Assembly (NCBI GenBank): GCA_003694825.1
Contig: RFJS01000025.1
Location: 1-7,750, forward strand
Source: Verrucomicrobiota bacterium
GTDB lineage: Bacteria > Verrucomicrobiota > Verrucomicrobiia > Opitutales > Opitutaceae
Reading direction: 5' to 3'
Length of the DNA: 7,750 nt
Shown here: positions 1 through 5,680 of the stretch, in pieces
Position numbering within the stretch: the first letter of the stretch is position 1
Layout: every line of letters begins with the position of its first letter
The notes under the pieces: model-generated
Databases searched by the model: none
What the model saw: the letters and a program-made list of their open reading frames with translations, nothing else
Told to the model about the DNA's origin: nothing
Program-made: the position numbers and the translations under genes

Positions 1-3000
1 CCACCGATCATGATGCGCCCATCGGGCTGGACGACGACCGTGCGGACGGTGCCATCGGCATTGGGATCGAAGTCCGCGTCGATGGCGCCGGCGCTGGTGA
101 ACCGGGCGATGTGGTTGCGCGGCGTGCCGCCGAGCTGGGTGAACTCGCCGGCCACGAGCACGGCCCCATCGAGCTGCGCGGCGAGCGCGTAGACCGGGGC
201 GTTCGGCGCGTCGGCGAACGAGGGATCGACCAGGCCGTTGTTGAAGACCCGCGCCAGGTAGGGCGAGGCCGCGTCGGAGAAGTTCTGGAACGCGCCGGCG
301 ACCACGAGGTTGGCCGGCGGGAACATGGACGTGTGGCTGCCGCCGACGACGGTGAGGTCGCCGTCGAATACTTCGATGACCTCGATGCGGCCGTTGGGCA
401 GCGGGTTGTAGCTGCCGTCGACCTCGCCCGTGGGCAGGAGGCGCGCGAAGGCGTTGCGCAGGGACGGATCCTCGGTGATGTCCGGCTGCAACAGGGTGAA
501 GGCGCCGCCGATGAGGATGCGGCCGTCGGAAAGGACGGCGATGGCCTCGATCTCGTCGTTGGGCGAGGGGTTGAAGTCGGCGTCGACCGTTCCGTCCGGA
601 TTCACCCGGGCGAGATAGGGCCGCACGATGACCTCGGCCTCGGTGTTGTTGCTGGCATTGGGCCGCAGGGTGGTGAACTCGCCGCCGATGAGGTATTTGC
701 CGTCACTCTGCACGGCGATGGCGTTGACGGTGCTGTTGGGCCGCGGATCGAAGCCCTCGTCGAGCGAGCCATCGACGTTGAGCCGCGCAAAGTAGGGCCG
801 GCTGACGGTGCCGACGTTGGTGAAGGTGCCACCGATGAGGATGGAGTTGTCGTCGAGCACCTCGATGGCGTTGACGGCCGCGTTGGGCGCCGGGGCGAAG
901 GCTGTGTCGATGGTGCCGTCGGTATTGATGCGCGCGATACCGCGCTGGGCGACGGCCTCCTCGGCGCCGTTGGGGTTGAATCCGGTGAACAGGCCCGAGA
1001 CGAGGATTTTGCCGTCGGCGAGGATCTCGATGTCGGTGACCGTGCCGTTGGGCGCCGGATCCCAGGTGGTATCGAGGGTGCCGTCGGGGTTGAAGCGCGC
1101 GAGGCGGTTGCGCTCACCTTCGCCGATGGTGACGAAGCTGCCGCCGATGATGATCTTGCCATCGCTCTGCACCGCGATGGCGTTGACGGAGGCGCCCGGA
1201 TCCGGCGCGAAGGTGCGGTCGAGCGAGCCGTCGGGCTTGAAACGGAAGACGTTCTTCCAGCTGGCGTCGGGCGAGCTGATCAGGCCGCCGACGATGATGC
1301 TGCCGTCGGCCTGCCGGGCCACGGAGCGAACGACACCGCTGAGCTTGGAGATGCCCCCCTGGCTGAACCCGGGGAGGAACTCACCGTCGGCACCGAGCAC
1401 GGCGGCCGGGCCGCCGACGTCGACCGAGAGTTCGCCGGTGTCGAGCGGCAGGATGGCGTGGACGGGGCCGTCCGGCTTGGCGAAGAAGCCCGAGTCCGGT
1501 GTGCCATCGGAACCGATACGCATGAGGTTGACGCTGCTGGAGCCGGCGATGCGCGAGAACTCTCCGCCGAAGATGATGCGCCCGTCCTCCTGCACGGAGA
1601 TGGCGCTGATGCTGCCGGTGACGGCGTTGCCGGCGTTGGGCTGGAAGCCGGTGTCGAGCGTGCCGTCGAGGTCGAAGCGCACCAGGCCCGATCCCGTGCG
1701 GATGCCGGAGCCGTCCGGCGCCTTGACCAGGGAGAATGCCCCCCCGACGAGGGCGCCGTTTTCCACCGGCAGGAGCGTGGCGACGTCCCCGTTGAATTGC
1801 CAGGCGAACTGGTCTGGCGCGGTGCCGTCGGCCTCGAGCCAGGCAAAGCGCGGCCGCGAGAGCGCCGTCTCCGAGCCGTTGGGAGTGACGGTCGAGAAGA
1901 GGCCGGCGATCTGGATACGACCGTCGGACAGGACCGCGATGTCGTTGACGACGGAATTCGGACTGGGATCGAAATCGGTGTCGAGGGTGCCATCGGCGTT
2001 GAAACGCGCGAGGTTGGCCCGGGCCACGGCCGAGGTGCCGCCATGCTCGAGCACGCTGCCAAAGGAACCGCCGACGAGGACCTTGCCGTCCGGCTGGAGG
2101 GCGATGGCCGAGACGACGCCGGAGAAACCGAGGTCGAAGTTTTCATCGAGGGTGCCGTCGGATTTGATCTTCGCGAAGTAGCGGCGGATCTGAGAGTCGC
2201 CCTCGTTGTTGGGCCGCATGGCGGTGAAGAAGCCACCGATGAGCATGGAGCCGTCGTCGAGCAGCTCGATGGCCTGGACGATGTTGCCGGCGTTGGGGTT
2301 GAAGGTCGTGTCGAGCGAGCCATCGGCGTTGCAGCGCGCGATGAAGTTGCGCGTCGTCTCCTCTTCGGCGCCGTTGGGCGCGACGGCGGTGAACTGGCCG
2401 ACGAGGACGATCTTGCCGTCCGACTGCACGACGGCGTCGAGCACGGCCTGGTTGGGCGCGGGGTTGAAGCTGCGATCGACGCTGCCGTCAGCGTTGAAGC
2501 GCACGACGTAGAGCTTGGTCTCGCCTTCGACGCGGGTGAAGGCGCCGCCGACGATGAAGCGCCCGTCCGGCTGCACGACCACGAAGTTGCTCTCGTTGTT
2601 CATCTCCGGGTCGAAGGAGGGATCGACGGTGAGATCGGGCAGGAGCTTGACGATGCCGTCGCGAGTCACGCCGGCGAAGCTGCGGAAGGAGCCGACGACG
2701 ACGTAGCCGCCATCGGGCAGGCGGGCGATGTCGTTGATGCTGCCGGAGGTAGCGCTGCGAAACGAGGTGTCGACCGCGCCGTTGGGCAGGAGGCGGGCGA
2801 GGTGGTTGCGGGAGACGCCGCCGTTTGCCCCGGTGCCCACGACGGTGGTGAAGTAGCCGCCGATGACGAAGGAGCCATCGGGCAGCGGCAGGAAGGAGGC
2901 GACTTCGGCGTTCGGGAAAGTGGTGAGGCTGGTATCGACGGTGCCGTCGGGATTGAGCCGGGCGATGTAGGAGCGGGCGACGCTGCTCGTGGATTTCGGC

Positions 3001-4037
3001 GAGTAGATGAGGTTGAAGCGCCCGCCGATGAGGATCTTGCCATCGGCCTGCACGGCCATGCCCGTGACCGCGGAGTTGGGCACGGGGCGGAAACCGCTGT
3101 CGAAGGACCCGTCCGGAGCGATGCGCGTCATGCGCGGCTGGGTGATCGAGCCGCTGTCACCGATTTCGACGTCGATGAAGTCGCCGGCGAGCAGCAGCGA
3201 GCCGTCGGCCTGGCGGAGGATGCTGGTGACTCGGTTGTCGAAACGGGCCTGGATCGAGTCGTCGAGCGTGCCGTCGGCCCGCAGGACGGCGAAGCGCAAG
3301 CGCTCGATCGGTTCGGTCCCGCCGGTGGGCCGGATGGCGGTGAAGCCCCCGCCGATGGCGAGTCGCCCGTCCTCGAGCCGTGTGAGAGCGAGGACGACGC
3401 CGTTGGCCTCCGGATCGAAGGTGGTGTCGACGGTGCCGTCGCTGTTGAGCCGGGCGAGACGGCCGCGGGCGATGACCTCGCCCTGGCCATTGGGCTGAAA
3501 GCCGGTGAAGCCGCCGGCCACCACGAGGCGGCCGTCCGGCTGCAGCGTCATGGCCCGCACGAGGGGTTGCGGGTAGGTGGTGCCCTGCGGATTGGGATCG
3601 TAGGCGAGGTCGAGGCGGCCATCGGTCTCAAGCCGGGCAAGACCGTTTCGCGGCACGGGATTCTCCGCGGCGTGCGAGCGCACGGTGGTGAACCGGCCGG
3701 CGACGATCACCTTGCCGTCGGGCTGAAGGACGACCGTGTGCACCGGGCCGTCGAATTCCGCCCAGAACGTGTAGTCGACGGTGCCATCCGGATTGAGGCG
3801 GACGAGGCCCCGGCGATCCCAGGGCAGACCGACGCCGTTGGGATTGAGGAAATGGAAGGAACCGGCGGCGATGATTTTGCCGTCGGGCTGGCGTGCGAGG
3901 GCGTAGACGTTGCCGTCGGCGTTCGGGTTGAACACCTCGGCCGTCGGCTGAGAATACCCCGGGGACAGCACCCAGGCCAGGAGGACTGCCGCGGTGACGA
4001 CAGTGTTGCGCAAAGAGCGAAGCATGCGGTGAGTCAT
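1..4037 (-). CDS. Giant secreted delta-60 repeat beta-propeller protein, 3'-truncated by window edge
   Basis: The minus-strand frame is open from ATG 4037 to the left edge, giving 1345 visible residues and no stop, so the C-terminus is missing. An in-frame ATG at 4025 (Met5) is an alternative start. Neither has a clear Shine-Dalgarno: the 14 bases before 4037 read as a pyrimidine run and CAACG, so translation may be coupled to the upstream gene. Residues 1-29 form a signal peptide: basic MTHRMLRSLR, hydrophobic VVTAAVLLAWVL, likely cleavage after GYS. From residue 42 to the edge the protein consists of delta-60 repeats (TIGR02608/DUF5122-type) with the pattern QPDGKIxxGGxFT...ARLNPDGTVDTSFxPxPN. 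I count 24 full blades and 17 residues of a 25th. The family folds as beta-propellers; exact roles are generally unknown. Only one cysteine is visible (blade 10, ARCNADG), which fits an exported protein. Secretion or surface attachment signals, if any, would be in the missing C-terminus. Repeat family is certain; function is not. Confidence 0.93.
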   Translation of the reverse strand, partial: MTHRMLRSLRNTVVTAAVLLAWVLSPGYSQPTAEVFNPNADGNVYALARQPDGKIIAAGSFHFLNPNGVGLPWDRRGLVRLNPDGTVDYTFWAEFDGPVHTVVLQPDGKVIVAGRFTTVRSHAAENPVPRNGLARLETDGRLDLAYDPNPQGTTYPQPLVRAMTLQPDGRLVVAGGFTGFQPNGQGEVIARGRLARLNSDGTVDTTFDPEANGVVLALTRLEDGRLAIGGGFTAIRPTGGTEPIERLRFAVLRADGTLDDSIQARFDNRVTSILRQADGSLLLAGDFIDVEIGDSGSITQPRMTRIAPDGSFDSGFRPVPNSAVTGMAVQADGKILIGGRFNLIYSPKSTSSVARSYIARLNPDGTVDTSLTTFPNAEVASFLPLPDGSFVIGGYFTTVVGTGANGGVSRNHLARLLPNGAVDTSFRSATSGSINDIARLPDGGYVVVGSFRSFAGVTRDGIVKLLPDLTVDPSFDPEMNNESNFVVVQPDGRFIVGGAFTRVEGETKLYVVRFNADGSVDRSFNPAPNQAVLDAVVQSDGKIVLVGQFTAVAPNGAEEETTRNFIARCNADGSLDTTFNPNAGNIVQAIELLDDGSMLIGGFFTAMRPNNEGDSQIRRYFAKIKSDGTLDENFDLGFSGVVSAIALQPDGKVLVGGSFGSVLEHGGTSAVARANLARFNADGTLDTDFDPSPNSVVNDIAVLSDGRIQIAGLFSTVTPNGSETALSRPRFAWLEADGTAPDQFAWQFNGDVATLLPVENGALVGGAFSLVKAPDGSGIRTGSGLVRFDLDGTLDTGFQPNAGNAVTGSISAISVQEDGRIIFGGEFSRIAGSSSVNLMRIGSDGTPDSGFFAKPDGPVHAILPLDTGELSVDVGGPAAVLGADGEFLPGFSQGGISKLSGVVRSVARQADGSIIVGGLISSPDASWKNVFRFKPDGSLDRTFAPDPGASVNAIAVQSDGKIIIGGSFVTIGEGERNRLARFNPDGTLDTTWDPAPNGTVTDIEILADGKILVSGLFTGFNPNGAEEAVAQRGIARINTDGTIDTAFAPAPNAAVNAIEVLDDNSILIGGTFTNVGTVSRPYFARLNVDGSLDEGFDPRPNSTVNAIAVQSDGKYLIGGEFTTLRPNASNNTEAEVIVRPYLARVNPDGTVDADFNPSPNDEIEAIAVLSDGRILIGGAFTLLQPDITEDPSLRNAFARLLPTGEVDGSYNPLPNGRIEVIEVFDGDLTVVGGSHTSMFPPANLVVAGAFQNFSDAASPYLARVFNNGLVDPSFADAPNAPVYALAAQLDGAVLVAGEFTQLGGTPRNHIARFTSAGAIDADFDPNADGTVRTVVVQPDGRIMIG
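3..3914 (-). repeat. Array of 24 complete and one partial delta-60 propeller blades
   Basis: I delimited each blade from the residue after the xPN/xxG turn to the next. Blade starts (high coordinate, minus strand) are: 3914, 3746, 3566, 3401, 3236, 3074, 2909, 2744, 2597, 2450, 2285, 2120, 1955, 1790, 1616, 1469, 1337, 1193, 1046, 881, 734, 557, 392, 200 and 53 (cut). Lengths in residues are 56, 60, 55, 55, 54, 55, 55, 49, 49, 55, 55, 55, 55, 58, 49, 44, 48, 49, 55, 49, 59, 55, 64, 49, then 17 visible. These sum exactly to the visible protein. Lengths cluster at 49 (six blades) and 55 (ten blades). The extra residues sit in one loop after the GGxFT strand. Blade 16 (1338-1469) has lost most of the consensus and blade 23 (201-392) has a doubled strand. 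The DNA copies are diverged, so this is a protein-level repeat, not a recent tandem duplication. Confidence 0.92.
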
Positions 4038-4051
4038 CGTTGGGGAAAGGG

Positions 4052-5242
4052 TTAGAACATCGTGGTGATGCCAAAGCGGAAGCCGGTGCCGCCCGACACG
4101 TCGATTTCAGCCCGGCGGCCGCCGAGCTCGATCTCGAGGTCGCTGGAGGACCCCTCGTGGACCGCGCTGACGAACAGGCCGGTCTTCGAGGTGAACCAGA
4201 ACTCGAGATCGACGGAGCCGTAGTAGCCGAAAACTCCGTGGCTCTCGGAGGTCGACTCATCGGTCTCGCGCAGCTCGTCGATCATGCGGTCCTGCATGAA
4301 CAGGCGCTCGTCGTATTTCATCTTGTAGCCGAGCACCGAGTAGGAGACGCCGGCGCTGGCGCGCAGCGAGAGGCGGCGCGTGGCATAAAAACGCGTCCAG
4401 ACGCCGGCCCGCATCGTGCCCGCGGCGCCCTTGATCTGCCAATATCCCTCGATGTCGGCCGCCCCCGGTTCCGAGGTGATCGTGCGCGTGACCGGGCGGT
4501 TGCTCAACAGGATCGAGGTGTCGAGAGAAATGGTGGAGGTGGTGCCGTCGTCGTTGACGATGGTGACGGTCTTGCTGGACGGGGAGGAATACGGCGGCGA
4601 GACATTCTCGATGATCGGGATGAACGCGCCATCCACCGAGTAGCTGTCGGTCAGGGTCTGGAGGGTGGCGGTGATGTTTTCGCGCGTCTTGGCGTTGATG
4701 TCGGTGACACCGAAGCCGAGCGTGACGCCCCAGGAGCCGCTGCGCCGGGTGTCGGGCAGGCGTTTGCCGTAACCGGCGATGCGCCAGCCCAGCTCGAGAT
4801 CGACGCCCGGCAGCCCGCTGGAGTCGGACTCGATCACCGTGTCTTCGCCGAGCGTGCTGTAGGTGTGGAAATTGATGGATTGCCCGTCGGCCGAGGCCTG
4901 TTCCGGAAAGACGAAACCCCACGTGTCGGTGAAGCCGTCGTCGATCTGGGCCTGGCTGCCGGCACCGGCACGCTGGTCGAGCCGCACCGTGCCGTCGTGG
5001 TAGTTGCGGAGCATCACCGAGGTGAGGTCGCCACTGTCCAGCGTCGAGGTCAACGTGCCCAGCCCGCTGAACTTGACCGAGGTGCTTCCGGAGAAACGCA
5101 CGCCGAAACTGAAGCTGCCTCCAGGCTCGCTCACGGCGCCGATGCCGCCTCCAAAGGAAAGCGGCGGGGCCTGACCAAGAACCGCGACCGGTGCGACGAA
5201 CACCGAGAGCGCAGTCACCATTACAGCGAACAAACGGGACAT
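4052..5242 (-). CDS. Exported outer-membrane beta-barrel-like protein, 396 aa, family not recognised
   Basis: I place the start at ATG 5242, giving a good signal peptide: MSR, then a hydrophobic stretch LFAVMVTALSVFVAPVAVLG, with likely cleavage after VLG (about residue 23). The frame is open further upstream to 5623, but that extension is Arg/Pro/Cys-rich with no protein-like pattern. An imperfect GGA lies about 10 bases before 5242. The mature protein is rich in Gly, Ser and Thr, has no cysteine, and shows alternating amphipathic strands, for example WGVTLGFGV (171-179), LSLRASAGVSYSVLGYKMKY (291-310), GSVDLEFWFTSKTGLFVSAV (342-361) and the last strand GFRFGITTMF. The terminal Phe with alternating hydrophobics resembles the BAM-recognised signal of outer-membrane barrels. 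Residues about 190-262 are Ser/Thr-rich with low strand periodicity and may be a surface loop or plug. The stop at 4052 is 14 bases before the delta-60 gene, so the two are probably one operon. The barrel may assist localisation of the propeller protein, but that is inference. Confidence 0.85.
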   Translation of the reverse strand: MSRLFAVMVTALSVFVAPVAVLGQAPPLSFGGGIGAVSEPGGSFSFGVRFSGSTSVKFSGLGTLTSTLDSGDLTSVMLRNYHDGTVRLDQRAGAGSQAQIDDGFTDTWGFVFPEQASADGQSINFHTYSTLGEDTVIESDSSGLPGVDLELGWRIAGYGKRLPDTRRSGSWGVTLGFGVTDINAKTRENITATLQTLTDSYSVDGAFIPIIENVSPPYSSPSSKTVTIVNDDGTTSTISLDTSILLSNRPVTRTITSEPGAADIEGYWQIKGAAGTMRAGVWTRFYATRRLSLRASAGVSYSVLGYKMKYDERLFMQDRMIDELRETDESTSESHGVFGYYGSVDLEFWFTSKTGLFVSAVHEGSSSDLEIELGGRRAEIDVSGGTGFRFGITTMF

Positions 5243-5668
5243 AAGCGATCCAGCAAAGCTGCGGTTGGAGGGGCCACAAGCCTGATTATCCCTCTCGGGC
5301 CCGGATAAGGACGGTTTGCCACCACACAACGGCATGGCGGCCGCACCCGGACAACCACCGCACAGGCATGCCGGACCGCGCGCAAACGGGAAAGACGCAC
5401 CTGCGATCGAAGAACCGGCGTTGGGGAGCGGGAGAGATGTGACATCCGGGAGACTGACGATGTTGATGACCCGGCACCGGTGGCGCGGCAAGACACCATC
5501 ACCCGGAGACGGGACCTTCTGGGAACATCGCCGCGGCTGTCCGGTTCCCGAAATTCCGCTCCGGGTGTCTCCAATGGCGCGCAAAGTTCTGTCGCGGGGG
5601 CGCCGCGTCCGCCCGCCGGGCAAGGCGTCCGCCCCGCGCCGGGTCCGCCCCGCGCCGCGCCTGGTTGA
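5243..5668. other. 426-bp intergenic region between hyu gene and barrel gene
   Basis: I see no convincing gene here. Open frames on both strands are short or Arg/Pro-rich and lack ribosome sites or protein-like patterns. Besides the separately listed promoter candidate, direct repeats and hairpin, it contains a spaced inverted repeat GGGAAC/GTTCCC (5521-5549, 17-base loop containing CCGCGG) and a short palindrome GATGTGACATC (5436-5446). Neither matches a regulator site I can name, and neither is followed by a T-run. The length is ample for a terminator of the upstream gene and an independent promoter for the barrel/propeller pair. Confidence 0.6.
5285..5308 (-). promoter_or_regulatory. Candidate -10 element with overlapping inverted repeat upstream of the barrel gene
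   Basis: Seen: a 6-bp inverted repeat TTATCC/GGATAA with an 11-base spacer occupies 5286-5308. On the minus strand its downstream arm overlaps GATAAT (5290-5285), five of six matches to the sigma-70 -10 consensus, in an otherwise GC-rich region. The -10 would lie about 42 bases before ATG 5242, a normal leader length. No good -35 hexamer is found 16-18 bases upstream. The palindrome could be an operator whose occupancy blocks the promoter, or coincidence; alternatively the promoter may be elsewhere in the gap. Confidence 0.3.
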
Positions 5669-5680
5669 TCAGGCGTCCGC
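5605..5680. repeat. Short GC-rich direct repeats at the 3' end of the hyu gene
   Basis: On the plus strand, GCGTCCGCCCCGCGCC at 5625-5640 is followed immediately by a second copy at 5641-5656 with one mismatch (GGGTCC...). Related units begin at 5605 (GCGTCCGCCCGCCGGG) and 5673 (GCGTCCGCTCCGCAGC). The last lies inside the final codons of the hyu gene. This may be slippage-prone low-complexity sequence or a remnant of repeat expansion around the gene end. No function is claimed. Confidence 0.5.
5658..5675 (-). terminator. Small hairpin spanning the hyu stop codon, weak terminator candidate
   Basis: A perfect 6-bp stem CGCCTG/CAGGCG encloses a 6-base loop (5664-5669). On the minus strand the TGA stop of the hyu gene (5671-5669) lies at the stem-loop boundary. 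There is no following U-tract, so it is a poor intrinsic terminator as it stands. It could stabilise the 3' end of the transcript, or be a by-product of the GC-rich repeats here. Confidence 0.2.

Noticed and set aside
1280..2323. Minus-strand Ser/Thr/Pro/Arg-rich ORFs within the propeller gene (also 602-1162, 2666-3043, 3128-3490, 3628-4260)
   Set aside because: They are out-of-frame readings of the delta-60 repeats, with compositions typical of shifted GC-rich codons.
1..4000. CRISPR-like or satellite DNA suggested by the regular spacing of similar motifs
   Set aside because: The period is 147 or 165 bases, always a multiple of three, the copies are diverged at the DNA level, and they translate to delta-60 blades.
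111..4055. Large plus-strand ORF (1314 aa) as a real gene
   Set aside because: It is the codon-register antisense of the delta-60 gene, begins inside it without a ribosome site, and its repetitiveness mirrors the sense repeats. The minus-strand frame gives a signal peptide and a known repeat family.
4040..5308. Plus-strand ORF of 422 aa opposite the barrel gene
   Set aside because: Low-complexity Arg/Gly/Asp/Val-rich product antisense to a coherent signal-peptide-bearing barrel protein; again explained by GC-rich codon usage.
5436..5446. GATGTGACATC palindrome as a CRP-type site
   Set aside because: It contains a TGTGA core but not the spaced TGTGA-N6-TCACA arrangement, and is short enough to arise by chance.
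5521..5549. Inverted repeat GGGAAC/GTTCCC as a rho-independent terminator
   Set aside because: The loop is long, the stem only 6 bp, and no T-run follows on either strand.
5243..5623. N-terminal extension of the barrel protein to a start at 5623
   Set aside because: The added 127 residues are Arg/Pro/Gly/Cys-rich, would bury the signal peptide, and cover the likely promoter. ATG 5242 gives a normal exported protein.
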